Shown: positions 50,544-62,800 of the stretch, in pieces
Position numbering within the stretch: position 1 is the stretch's first letter
Layout: every line of letters starts with the position of its first letter
From: Auanema rhodensis
Lineage: Eukaryota > Nematoda > Chromadorea > Rhabditida > Rhabditidae
Assembly (NCBI GenBank): GCA_964057225.1
Contig: OZ059897.1
Coordinates: forward strand, 17,732,001-17,796,000
Reading direction: 5' to 3'
Length of the DNA stretch: 64,000 nt
Translations under genes and position numbers: made by a program
Notes under the pieces: generated by a model
The model's input: only the letters and a program-made list of their open reading frames with translations
What the model was told of the DNA's origin: nothing
Databases searched by the model: none

Positions 50544-50894
50544 CACTATACTACATTGAGAAACGCTTAATACAAAAATTAGTTATGATCGTTTGAAAAA
50601 TGATGCATTAGTGTATGTTGAGTTTCCATGTACACTCAACATTGCTTCCAAAAACATTTTGACAAAAATTTTTTCGAAAAATTTCAAAATAATTTTGCAA
50701 AAAGTAGATGTTTTCAGATTTCTTTTTTCAAGGCAAAGACGATGGACAATGTTATTCAACGAAAAAATTAATTCTTCAGGGTGAAAATCGAGGATATAAG
50801 TGTGAACTTATATCAGTTGATATCTCGGTGCATTTTTAAGCTAGCGCAAATCTGATAACACAGATCGACGCAGCTTAAAAATCCGCATCGAATG
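50544..50894 (+). repeat. G'-type monomer
   Basis: First T153 unit with AGATTTC, where G has an unbroken T run. The same TAG loss leaves a 63-codon TTG-initiated frame at 50593-50784. It is the last monomer before the region where deletion monomers appear. Confidence 0.85.
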
Positions 50895-52298
50895 CACTAT
50901 ACTACATTGAGAAACGCTTAATACAAAAATTAGTTATGATCGTTTGAAAAATGATGCATTAGTGTATGTTGAGTTTCCATGTACACTCAACATTGCTTCC
51001 AAAAACATTTTGACAAAAATTTTTTCGAAAAATTTCAAAATAATTTAGCAAAAAGTAGATGTTTTTAGATTCCTTTTTTCAAGGCAAAGACGATGGACAA
51101 TGTTATTCAACGAAAAAAACAATTCTTCAGGGTGAAAATCGAGGATATAAGTGTGAACTTATATCAGTTGATATATCGGTGCATTTTTAAGCTAGCGCAA
51201 ATCTGATAACACAGATCGACGCAGCTTACAAATCCGCATCGAATGCACTATACTACATTGAGAAACGCTTAATACAAAAATTAGTTATGATCGTTTGAAA
51301 AATGATGCATTAGTGTATGTTGAGTTTCCATGTACACTCAACATTGCTTCCAAAAAAATTTTGACAAAAATTTTTTCGAAAAATTTCAAAATAATTTAGC
51401 AAAAAGTAGATGTTTTTAGATTCCTTTTTTCAAGGCAAAGACGATGGACAATGTTATTCAACGAAAAAATTAATTCTTCAGGGTGAAAATCGAGGATATA
51501 AGTGTGAACTTATATCAGTTGATATCTCGGTGCATTTTTAAGCTAGCGCAAATCTGATAACACAGATCGACGCAGGTTAAAAATCCGCATCGAATGCACT
51601 ATACTACATTGAGAAACGCTTAATACAAAAATTAGTTATGATCGTTTGAAAAATGATGCATTAGTGTATGTTGAGTTTCCATGTACACTCAACATTGCTT
51701 CCAAAAACATTTTGACAAAAATTTTTTCGAAAAATTTCAAAATAATTTAGCAAAAAGTAGATGTTTTTAGATTTCTTTTTTCAAGGCAAAGACGATGGAC
51801 AATGTTATTCAACGAAAAAATTAATTCTTCAGGGTGAAAATCGAGGATATAAGTGTGAACTTATATCAGTTGATATCTCGGTGCATTTTTAAGCTAGCGC
51901 AAATCTGATAACACAGATCGACGCAGCTCAAAAATCCGCATCGAATGCACTGCACTACATTGAGAAACGCTTAATTCAAAAGTTAGTTATGATCGTTTGA
52001 AAAATGATGCATTAGTGTATGTTGAGTTTCCATGTACACTCAACATTGCTTCCAAAAACATTTTGACAAAAATTTTTTCGAAAAATTTCAAAATAATTTA
52101 ACAAAAAGTACATTTTTGTAGGTTCCTTTTTTCAAGGCAAAGACGATGGACAATGTTATTCAACGAAAAAATTAATTCTTCAGGGTGAAAATCGAGGATA
52201 TAAGTGTGAACTTATATCAGTTGATATCTCGGTGCATTTTTAAGCTAGCGCAAATCTGATAACACAGATCGACGCAGCTTAAAAATCCGCATCGAATG
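50544..52298. repeat. G' H-like F0g E' C block
   Basis: Starts 50544 (G'), 50895 (H-like: ACATTTTG not ACATTATG, but AAACAATTC, A281 and C335), 51246 (F0, ends GCAGGTT), 51597 (E'), 51948 (C). This is a compressed higher-order repeat (G-H-F0-E-C) with the X and I units missing. It ends immediately before the 4-unit duplication at 52299. Confidence 0.82.
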
Positions 52299-53677
52299 CA
52301 CTGCACTACATTGAGAAACACTTAATACAGAAATTAGTTATAATCGTTTGAAAAATGATGCATTAGTGTATGTTGAGTTTCCATGTACACTCAACATTGC
52401 TTCCAAAAACATTTTGACAAAAATTTTTTCGAAAAATTTCAAAATAATTTAGCAAAAAGTAGATGTTTTTAGATTTCTTTTTTCAAGGCAAAGACGATGG
52501 ACAATGTTATTCAACGAAAAAATTAATTCTTCAGGGTGAAAATCGAGGATATAAGTGTGAACTTATATCAGTTGATATCTCGGTGCATTTTTAAGCTAGC
52601 GCAAATCTGATAACACAGATCGACGCAGCTTAAAAATCCGCATCGAATGCACTATACTACATTGAGAAACGCTTAATACAAAAATTAGTTATGATCGTTT
52701 GAAAAATGATGCATTAGTGTATGTTGAGTTTCCATGTACACTCAACATTGCTTCCAAAAACATTTTGACAAAAATTTTTTCGGAAAATTTCAAAATAATT
52801 TAGCAAAAAGTAGATGTTTTTAGATTCCTTTTTCCAAGGCAAAGACGATGGACAATGTTATTCAACGAAAAAAACAATTTTTCAGGGTGAAAATCGAGGA
52901 TATAAGTGTGAACATATATCAGTTGATATATCGGTGCATTTTTAAGCTAGCGCAAATCTGATAACACAGATCGACGCAGCTTACAAATCCGCATCGAATG
53001 CACTATACTACATTGAGAAACGCTTAATACAAAAATTAGTTATGATCGTTTGAAAAATGATGCATTAGTGTATGTTGAGTTTCCATGTACACTCAACATT
53101 GCTTCCAAAAAAATTTTGACAAAAATTTTTTCGAAAAATTTCAAAATAATTTAGCAAAAAGTAGATGTTTTTAGATTCCTTTTTTCAAGGCAAAGACGAT
53201 GGACAATGTTATTCAACGAAAAAATTAATTCTTCAGGGTGAAAATCGAGGATATAAGTGTGAACTTATATCAGTTGATATCTCGGTGCATTTTTAAGCTA
53301 GCGCAAATCTGATAACACAGATCGACGCAGCTTAAAAATCCGCATCGAATGCACTATACTACATTGAGAAACGCTTAATACAAAAATTAGTTATGATCGT
53401 TTGAAAAATGATGCATTAGTGTATGTTGAGTTTCCATGTACACTCAATATTGCTTCCAAAAAAATTTCAAAATAATTTAGCAAAAAGTAGATGTTTTTAG
53501 ATTCCTTTTTTCAAGGCAAAGACGATGGACAATGTTATTCAACGAAAAAATTAATTCTTCAGGGTGAAAATCGAGGATATAAGTGTGAACATATATCAGT
53601 TGATATATCGGTGCATTTTTAAGCTAGCGCAAATCTGATAACACAGATCGACGCAGCTTAAAAATCCGCATCGAATG
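52299..53677. repeat. 4-monomer duplication, copy 1 (1,379 bp)
   Basis: Units at 52299 (D with the rare pair CAGAAATTAG and TATAATCG), 52650 (TCGGAAAATTTC, CTTTTTCCAAGG, AACAATTTTTCAG, GAACATATATC), 53001 (F0) and 53352 (25-bp deletion unit, 326 bp). The rare changes are all shared with the next 1,379 bp, so this is a young segmental duplication. Confidence 0.92.
53352..53677 (+). repeat. 326-bp monomer with 25-bp deletion
   Basis: After TTCC the A7 run joins directly to TTTCAAAATAATTT at about 53458-53467. The segment from TTTTGAC through TTCGAAAAA is lost. AAAAATTT occurs at both breakpoints in the full-length monomer, so the join fits deletion between 8-bp direct repeats. The unit also has CAATATT (T97), GAACATATATC and A281. 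First of four copies of this allele. Confidence 0.93.
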
Positions 53678-55056
53678 CACTGCACTACATTGAGAAACAC
53701 TTAATACAGAAATTAGTTATAATCGTTTGAAAAATGATGCATTAGTGTATGTTGAGTTTCCATGTACACTCAACATTGCTTCCAAAAACATTTTGACAAA
53801 AATTTTTTCGAAAAATTTCAAAATAATTTAGCAAAAAGTAGATGTTTTTAGATTTCTTTTTTCAAGGCAAAGACGATGGACAATGTTATTCAACGAAAAA
53901 ATTAATTCTTCAGGGTGAAAATCGAGGATATAAGTGTGAACTTATATCAGTTGATATCTCGGTGCATTTTTAAGCTAGCGCAAATCTGATAACACAGATC
54001 GACGCAGCTTAAAAATCCGCATCGAATGCACTATACTACATTGAGAAACGCTTAATACAAAAATTAGTTATGATCGTTTGAAAAATGATGCATTAGTGTA
54101 TGTTGAGTTTCCATGTACACTCAACATTGCTTCCAAAAACATTTTGACAAAAATTTTTTCGGAAAATTTCAAAATAATTTAGCAAAAAGTAGATGTTTTT
54201 AGATTACTTTTTCCAAGGCAAAGACGATGGACAATGTTATTCAACGAAAAAAACAATTTTTCAGGGTGAAAATCGAGGATATAAGTGTGAACATATATCA
54301 GTTGATATATCGGTGCATTTTTAAGCTAGCGCAAATCTGATAACACAGATCGACGCAGCTTACAAATCCGCATCGAATGCACTATACTACATTGAGAAAC
54401 GCTTAATACAAAAATTAGTTATGATCGTTTGAAAAATGATGCATTAGTGTATGTTGAGTTTCCATGTACACTCAACATTGCTTCCAAAAAAATTTTGACA
54501 AAAATTTTTTCGAAAAATTTCAAAATAATTTAGCAAAAAGTAGATGTTTTTAGATTCCTTTTTTCAAGGCAAAGACGATGGACAATGTTATTCAACGAAA
54601 AAATTAATTCTTCAGGGTGAAAATCGAGGATATAAGTGTGAACTTATATCAGTTGATATCTCGGTGCATTTTTAAGCTAGCGCAAATCTGATAACACAGA
54701 TCGACGCAGCTTAAAAATCCGCATCGAATGCACTATACTACATTGAGAAACGCTTAATACAAAAATTAGTTATGATCGTTTGAAAAATGATGCATTAGTG
54801 TATGTTGAGTTTCCATGTACACTCAATATTGCTTCCAAAAAAATTTCAAAATAATTTAGCAAAAAGTAGATGTTTTTAGATTCCTTTTTTCAAGGCAAAG
54901 ACGATGGACAATGTTATTCAACGAAAAAATTAATTCTTCAGGGTGAAAATCGAGGATATAAGTGTGAACATATATCAGTTGATATATCGGTGCATTTTTA
55001 AGCTAGCGCAAATCTGATAACACAGATCGACGCAGCTTACAAATCCGCATCGAATG
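53678..55056. repeat. 4-monomer duplication, copy 2 (1,379 bp)
   Basis: Units at 53678 (D with CAGAAATTAG and TATAATCG), 54029 (TCGGAAAATTTC, but GATTAC for GATTCC), 54380 (F0) and 54731 (25-bp deletion). Offset from copy 1 is exactly 351+351+351+326. The visible differences are GATTAC in the second unit and C335 at the end of the last unit. Confidence 0.92.
54731..55056 (+). repeat. 326-bp monomer with 25-bp deletion
   Basis: Same junction as at 53352, here near 54837-54846. It ends with CTTACAAAT instead of CTTAAAAAT, so the 3' end has been exchanged since duplication. Confidence 0.93.
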
Positions 55057-55382
55057 CACTATACTACATTGAGAAACGCTTAATACAAAAATTAGTTATG
55101 ATCGTTTGAAAAATGATGCATTAGTGTATGTTGAGTTTCCATGTACACTCAATATTGCTTCCAAAAAAATTTCAAAATAATTTAGCAAAAAGTAGATGTT
55201 TTTAGATTCCTTTTTCCAAGGCAAAGACGATGGACAATGTTATTCAACGAAAAAAACAATTTTTCAGGGTGAAAATCGAGGATATAAGTGTGAACATATA
55301 TCAGTTGATATATCGGTGCATTTTTAAGCTAGCGCAAATCTGATAACACAGATCGACGCAGCTTACAAATCCGCATCGAATG
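55057..55382 (+). repeat. 326-bp mosaic monomer with 25-bp deletion
   Basis: The 5' half carries T97 and the deletion junction near 55163-55172. The 3' half carries CTTTTTCCAAGG, AACAATTTTTCAG, GAACATATATC and C335, the signature of the units at 52650 and 54029. It is a recombinant of two neighbouring types, with the switch between the deletion and about offset 155 of this shortened unit. Confidence 0.9.
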
Positions 55383-56410
55383 CACTATACTACATTGAGA
55401 AACGCTTAATACAAAAATTAGTTATGATCGTTTGAAAAATGATGCATTAGTGTATGTTGAGTTTCCATGTACACTCAACATTGCTTCCAAAAAAATTTTG
55501 ACAAAAATTTTTTCGAAAAATTTCAAAATAATTTAGCAAAAAGTAGATGTTTTTAGATTCCTTTTTTCAAGGCAAAGACGATGGACAATGTTATTCAACG
55601 AAAAAATTAATTCTTCAGGGTGAAAATCGAGGATATAAGTGTGAACTTATATCAGTTGATATCTCGGTGCATTTTTAAGCTAGCGCAAATCTGATAACAC
55701 AGATCGACGCAGCTTAAAAATCCGCATCGAATGCACTATACTACATTGAGAAACGCTTAATACAAAAATTAGTTATGATCGTTTGAAAAATGATGCATTA
55801 GTGTATGTTGAGTTTCCATGTACACTCAATATTGCTTCCAAAAAAATTTCAAAATAATTTAGCAAAAAGTAGATGTTTTTAGATTCCTTTTTTCAAGGCA
55901 AAGACGATGGACAATGTTATTCAACGAAAAAATTAATTCTTCAGGGTGAAAATCGAGGATATAAGTGTGAACTTATATCAGTTGATATCTCGGTGCATTT
56001 TTAAGCTAGCGCAAATCTGATAACACAGATCGACGCAGGTTAAAAATCCGCATCGAATGCACTATACTACATTGAGAAACGCTTAATACAAAAATTAGTT
56101 ATGATCGTTTGAAAAATGATGCATTAGTGTATGTTGAGTTTCCATGTACACTCAACATTGCTTCCAAAAACATTTTGACAAAAATTTTTTCGAAAAATTT
56201 CAAAATAATTTAGCAAAAAGTAGATGTTTTTAGATTTCTTTTTTCAAGGCAAAGACGATGGACAATGTTATTCAACGAAAAAATTAATTCTTCAGGGTGA
56301 AAATCGAGGATATAAGTGTGAACTTATATCAGTTGATATATCGGTGCATTTTTAAGCTAGCGCAAATCTGATAACACAGATCGACGCAGCTTAAAAATCC
56401 GCATCGAATG
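55383..56410. repeat. F0, deletion unit, E-like unit
   Basis: Starts 55383 (F0), 55734 (326-bp deletion unit ending GCAGGTT), 56060 (E-like with AGATTTC and A281). The F0-plus-deletion pair repeats 54380-55056 and 53001-53677. The array then changes to G' monomers at 56411. Confidence 0.85.
55734..56059 (+). repeat. 326-bp monomer with 25-bp deletion (fourth copy)
   Basis: Same AAAAATTT junction, near 55840-55849, but with GAACTTATATC, GATATCTCGG and the GCAGGTT arm downstream. The deletion allele is thus found with three different 3' contexts within 2.7 kb. Confidence 0.92.
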
Positions 56411-57432
56411 CACTATACTACATTGAGAAACGCTTAATACAAAAATTAGTTATGATCGTTTGAAAAATGATGCATTAGTGTATGTTGAGTTTCCATGTAC
56501 ACTCAACATTGCTTCCAAAAACATTTTGACAAAAATTTTTTCGAAAAATTTCAAAATAATTTTGCAAAAAGTAGATGTTTTCAGATTTCTTTTTTCAAGG
56601 CAAAGACGATGGACAATGTTATTCAACGAAAAAATTAATTCTTCAGGGTGAAAATCGAGGATATAAGTGTGAACTTATATCAGTTGATATCTCGGTGCAT
56701 TTTTAAGCTAGCGCAAATCTGATAACACAGATCGACGCAGCTCAAAAATCCGCATCGAATGCACTGCACTACATTGAGAAACGCTTAATTCAAAAGTTAG
56801 TTATGATCGTTTGAAAAATGATGCATTAGTGTATGTTGAGTTTCCATGTACACTCAACATTGCTTCCAAAAACATTTTGACAAAAATTTTTTCGAAAAAT
56901 TTCAAAATAATTTTGCAAAAAGTAGATGTTTTCAGATTTCTTTTTTCAAGGCAAAGACGATGGACAATGTTATTCAACGAAAAAATTAATTCTTCAGGGT
57001 GAAAATCGAGGATATAAGTGTGAACTTATATCAGTTGATATCTCGGTGCATTTTTAAGCTAGCGCAAATCTGATAACACAGATCGACGCAGCTCAAAAAT
57101 CCGCATCGAATGCACTGCACTACATTGAGAAACACTTAATACAAAAATTAGTTATGATCGTTTGAAAAATGATGCATTAGTGTATGTTGAGTTTCCATGT
57201 ACACTCAACATTGCTTCCAAAAACATTTTGACAAAAATTTTTTTTATGTTTTTAGATTCCTTTTTTCAAGGCAAAGACGATGGACAATGTTATTCAACGA
57301 AAAAATTAATTCTTCAGGGTGAAAATCGAGGATATAAGTGTGAACTTATATCAGTTGATATCTCGGTGCATTTTTAAGCTAGCGCAAATCTGATAACACA
57401 GATCGACGCAGCTTAAAAATCCGCATCGAATG
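56411..57432. repeat. 3-monomer duplication, copy 1 (1,022 bp)
   Basis: Units at 56411 (G', TA at 5-6), 56762 (mosaic of C 5' end with G' middle) and 57113 (D 5' end, 31-bp deletion, 320 bp). The first two end with CTCAAAAAT. The same three units follow again at once. Confidence 0.92.
57113..57432 (+). repeat. 320-bp monomer with 31-bp net deletion
   Basis: ACAAAAA is followed by a run of eight T (57238-57245) and then ATGTTTTTAGATTCC. The parent has six T, so two extra T are present at the join and the net loss is 31 bp. The change fuses frames to give a 71-codon TTG-initiated frame (57162-57377). That frame is a by-product of the deletion, with no sign of coding function. Confidence 0.93.
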
Positions 57433-58454
57433 CACTATACTACATTGAGAAACGCTTAATACAAAAATTAGTTATGATCGTTTGAAAAATGATGCATTAG
57501 TGTATGTTGAGTTTCCATGTACACTCAACATTGCTTCCAAAAACATTTTGACAAAAATTTTTTCGAAAAATTTCAAAATAATTTTGCAAAAAGTAGATGT
57601 TTTCAGATTTCTTTTTTCAAGGCAAAGACGATGGACAATGTTATTCAACGAAAAAATTAATTCTTCAGGGTGAAAATCGAGGATATAAGTGTGAACTTAT
57701 ATCAGTTGATATCTCGGTGCATTTTTAAGCTAGCGCAAATCTGATAACACAGATCGACGCAGCTCAAAAATCCGCATCGAATGCACTGCACTACATTGAG
57801 AAACGCTTAATTCAAAAGTTAGTTATGATCGTTTGAAAAATGATGCATTAGTGTATGTTGAGTTTCCATGTACACTCAACATTGCTTCCAAAAACATTTT
57901 GACAAAAATTTTTTCGAAAAATTTCAAAATAATTTTGCAAAAAGTAGATGTTTTCAGATTTCTTTTTTCAAGGCAAAGACGATGGACAATGTTATTCAAC
58001 GAAAAAATTAATTCTTCAGGGTGAAAATCGAGGATATAAGTGTGAACTTATATCAGTTGATATCTCGGTGCATTTTTAAGCTAGCGCAAATCTGATAACA
58101 CAGATCGACGCAGCTCAAAAATCCGCATCGAATGCACTGCACTACATTGAGAAACACTTAATACAAAAATTAGTTATGATCGTTTGAAAAATGATGCATT
58201 AGTGTATGTTGAGTTTCCATGTACACTCAACATTGCTTCCAAAAACATTTTGACAAAAATTTTTTTTATGTTTTTAGATTCCTTTTTTCAAGGCAAAGAC
58301 GATGGACAATGTTATTCAACGAAAAAATTAATTCTTCAGGGTGAAAATCGAGGATATAAGTGTGAACTTATATCAGTTGATATATCGGTGCATTTTTAAG
58401 CTAGCGCAAATCTGATAACACAGATCGACGCAGCTTAAAAATCCGCATCGAATG
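57433..58454. repeat. 3-monomer duplication, copy 2 (1,022 bp)
   Basis: Units at 57433 (G'), 57784 (C/G' mosaic) and 58135 (31-bp deletion). They match copy 1 at the compared diagnostic sites except that the last unit has A281 (GATATATCGG). Confidence 0.92.
58135..58454 (+). repeat. 320-bp monomer with 31-bp net deletion (second copy)
   Basis: Same eight-T junction (58260-58267). It differs from the first copy by A281. The 71-codon frame is at 58184-58399. Confidence 0.93.
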
Positions 58455-59858
58455 CACTATACTACATTGAGAAACGCTTATTACAAAAATTAGTTATGAT
58501 CGTTTGAAAAATGATGCATTAGTGTATGTTGAGTTTCCATGTACACTCAACATTGCTTCCAAAAAAATTTTGACAAAAATTTTTTCGAAAAATTTCAAAA
58601 TAATTTAGCAAAAAGTAGATGTTTTTAGATTTCTTTTTTCAAGGCAAAGACGATGGACAATGTTATTCAACGAAAAAATTAATTCTTCAGGGTGAAAATC
58701 GAGGATATAAGTGTGAACTTATATCAGTTGATATATCGGTGCATTTTTAAGCTAGCACAAATCTGATAACACAGATCGACGCAGCTTAAAAATCCGCATC
58801 GAATGCACTATACTACATTGAGAAACGCTTAATACAAAAATTAGTTATGATCGTTTGAAAAATGATGCATTAGTGTATGTTGAGTTTCCATGTACACTCA
58901 ACATTGCTTCCAAAAACATTTTGACAAAAATTTTTTCGAAAAATTTCAAAATAATTTTGCAAAAAGTAGATGTTTTCAGATTTCTTTTTTCAAGGCAAAG
59001 ACGATGGACAATGTTATTCAACGAAAAAATTAATTCTTCAGGGTGAAAATCGAGGATATAAGTGTGAACTTATATCAGTTGATATCTCGGTGCATTTTTA
59101 AGCTAGCGCAAATCTGATAACACAGATCGACGCAGCTCAAAAATCCGCATCGAATGCACTGCACTACATTGAGAAACGCTTAATTCAAAAGTTAGTTATG
59201 ATCGTTTGAAAAATGATTCATTAGTGTATGTTGAGTTTCCATGTACACTCAACATTGCTTCCAAAAACATTTTGACAAAAACTTTTTCGAAAAATTTCAA
59301 AATAATTTAACAAAAAGTACATTTTTGTAGGTTCCTTTTTTCAAGGCAAAGACGATGGACAATGTTATTCAACGAAAAAATTAATTCTTCAGGGTGAAAA
59401 TCGAGGATATAAGTGTGAACATATATCAGTTGATATCTCGGTGCATTTTTAAGCTAGCGCAAATCTGATAACACAGATCGACGCAGCTTAAAAATCCGCA
59501 TCGAATGCACTATACTACATTGAGAAACGCATAATACAAAAATTAGTTATGATCGTTTGAAAAATGATGCATTAGTGTATGTTGAGTTTCCATGTACACT
59601 CAACATTGCTTCCAAAAACATTTTGACAAAAATTTTTTCGAAAAATTTCAAAATAATTTAACAAAAAGTACATTTTTGTAGGTTCCTTTTTTCAAGGCAA
59701 AGACGATGGACAATGTTATTCAACGAAAAAATTAATTCTTCAGGGTGAAAATCGAGGATATAAGTGTGAACTTATATCAGTTGATATCTCGGTGCATTTT
59801 TAAGCTAGCGCAAATCTGATAACACAGATCGACGCAGCTCAAAAATCCGCATCGAATG
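58455..59858. repeat. F-like, G', C, P-like block
   Basis: Starts 58455 (private CTTATTACAAAAATT, A112, AGATTTC, A281; private TAGCACAAAT near its 3' end is in dyad 4), 58806 (G'), 59157 (C with AAAACTTTTTCG, private GATTCATTAG and GAACATATATC), 59508 (TA at 5-6, private GCATAATAC, GTACATTTTTGTAGG, T213, ends C333). The last resembles the P units at the far left except at base 213. Confidence 0.8.
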
Positions 59859-62800
59859 CACTGCACTACATTGAGAAACGCTTAATTCAAAAGTTAGTTA
59901 TGATCGTTTGAAAAATGATGCATTAGTGTATGTTGAGTTTCCATGTACACTCAACATTGCTTCCAAAAACATTTTGACAAAAACTTTTTCGAAAAATTTC
60001 AAAATAATTTAACAAAAAGTACATTTTTGTAGGTTCCTTTTTTCAAGGCAAAGACGATGGACAATGTTATTCAACGAAAAAATTAATTCTTCAGGGTGAA
60101 AATCGAGGATATAAGTGTGAACTTATATCAGTTGATATCTCGGTGCATTTTTAAGCTAGCGCAAATCTGATAACACAGATCGACGCAGCTTAAAAATCCG
60201 CATCGAATGCACTGCACTACATTGAGAAACACTTAATACAAAAATTAGTTATGATCGTTTGAAAAATGATGCATTAGTGTATGTTGAGTTTCCATGTACA
60301 CTCAACATTGCTTCCAAAAACATTTTGACAAAAATTTTTTCGAAAAATTTCAAAATAATTTAGCAAAAAGTAGATGTTTTTAGATTCCTTTTTTCAAGGC
60401 AAAGACGATGGACAATGTTATTCAACGAAAAAATTAATTCTTCAGGGTGAAAATCGAGGATATAAGTGTGAACTTATATCAGTTGATATCTCGGTGCATT
60501 TTTAAGCTAGCGCAAATCTAATAACACAGATCGACGCAACTTAAAAATCCGCATCAAATGCACTATACTACATTGAGAAACGCTTAATACAAAAATTAGT
60601 TATGATCGTTTGAAAAATGATGCATTAGTGTATGTTGAGTTTCCATGTACACTCAACATTGCTTCCAAAAACATTTTGACAAAAATTTTTTCGAAAAATT
60701 TCAAAATAATTTAGCAAAAAGTAGATGTTTTTAGATTCCTTTTTTCAAGGCAAAGACGATGGACAATGTTATTCAACGAAAAAATTAATTCTTCAGGGTG
60801 CAAATCGAGGATATAAGTGTGAACTTATATCAGTTGATATCTCGGTGCATTTTTAAGCTAGCGCAAATCTGATAACACAGATCGACGCAGCTCAAAAATC
60901 CGCATCGAATGCACTGCACTACATTGAGAAACACTTAATACAAAAATTAGTTATGATCGTTTGAAAAATGATGCATTAGTGTATGTTGAGTTTCCATGTA
61001 CACTCAACATTGCTTCCAAAAACATTTTGACAAAAATTTTTTCGAAAAATTTCAAAATAATTTAGCAAAAAGTAGATGTTTTTAGATTCCTTTTTTCAAG
61101 GCAAAGACGATGGACAATGTTATTCAACGAAAAAATTAATTCTTCAGGGTGAAAATCGAGGATATAAGTGTGAACTTATATCAGTTGATATCTCGGTGCA
61201 TTTTTAAGCTAGCGCAAATCTGATAACACAGATCGACGCAGCTCAAAAATCCGCATCGAATGCACTGCACTACATTGAGAAACGCTTAATTCAAAAGTTA
61301 GTTATGATCGTTTGAAAAATGATGCATTAGTGTATGTTGAGTTTCCATGTACACTCAACATTGCTTCCAAAAACATTTTGACAAAAATTTTTTCGAAAAA
61401 TTTCAAAATAATTTTGCAAAAAGTAGATGTTTTCAGATTTCTTTTTTCAAGGCAAAGACGATGGACAATGTTATTCAACGAAAAAATTAATTCTTCAGGG
61501 TGAAAATCGAGGATATAAGTGTGAACTTATATCAGTTGATATCTCGGTGCATTTTTAAGCTAGCGCAAATCTGATAACACAGATCGACGCAGCTCAAAAA
61601 TCCGCATCGAATGCACTGCACTACATTGAGAAACGCTTAATTCAAAAGTTAGTTATGATCGTTTGAAAAATGATGCATTAGTGTATGTTGAGTTTCCATG
61701 TACACTCAACATTGCTTCCAAAAACATTTTGACAAAAATTTTTTCGAAAAATTTCAAAATAATTTTGCAAAAAGTAGATGTTTTCAGATTTCTTTTTTCA
61801 AGGCAAAGACGATGGACAATGTTATTCAACAAAAAAATTAATTCTTCAGGGTGAAAATCGAGGATATAAGTGTGAACTTATATCAGTTGATATCTCGGTG
61901 CATTTTTAAGCTAGCGCAAATCTGATAACACAGATCGACGCAGCTCAAAAATCCGCATCGAATGCACTGCACTACATTGAGAAACGCTTAATTCAAAAGT
62001 TAGTTATGATCGTTTGAAAAATGATGCATTAGTGTATGTTGAGTTTCCATGTACACTCAACATTGCTTCCAAAAACATTTTGACAAAAATTTTTTCGAAA
62101 AATTTCAAAATAATTTTGCAAAAAGTAGATGTTTTCAGATTTCTTTTTTCAAGGCAAAGACGATGGACAATGTTATTCAACGAAAAAATTAATTCTTCAG
62201 GGTGAAAATCGAGGATATAAGTGTGAACTTATATCAGTTGATATATCGGTGCATTTTTAAGCTAGCGCAAATCTGATAACACAGATCGACGCAGCTTAAA
62301 AATCCGCATCGAATGCACTATACTACATTGAGAAACGCTTAATACAAAAATTAGTTATGATCGTTTGAAAAATGATGCATTAGTGTATGTTGAGTTTCCA
62401 TGTACACTCAACATTGCTTCCAAAAACATTTTGACAAAAATTTTTTCGAAAAATTTCAAAATAATTTTGCAAAAAGTAGATGTTTTCAGATTTCTTTTTT
62501 CAAGGCAAAGACGATGGACAAAGTTATTCAACGAAAAAATTAATTCTTCAGGGTGAAAATCGAGGATATAAGTGTGAACTTATATCAGTTGATATCTCGG
62601 TGCATTTTTAAGCTAGCGCAAATCTGATAACACAGATCGACGCAGCTCAAAAATCCGCATCGAATGCACTGCACTACATTGAGAAACGCTTAATTCAAAA
62701 GTTAGTTATGATCGTTTGAAAAATGATGCATTAGTGTATGTTGAGTTTCCATGTACACTCAACATTGCTTCCAAAAACATTTTGACAAAAATTTTTTCGA

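Noticed and set aside
57162-57377. 71-codon frame in the deletion monomers (also 58184-58399)
   Set aside because: It is produced by the 31-bp net deletion fusing two frames. It is present only in two duplicated copies and has no ATG start.
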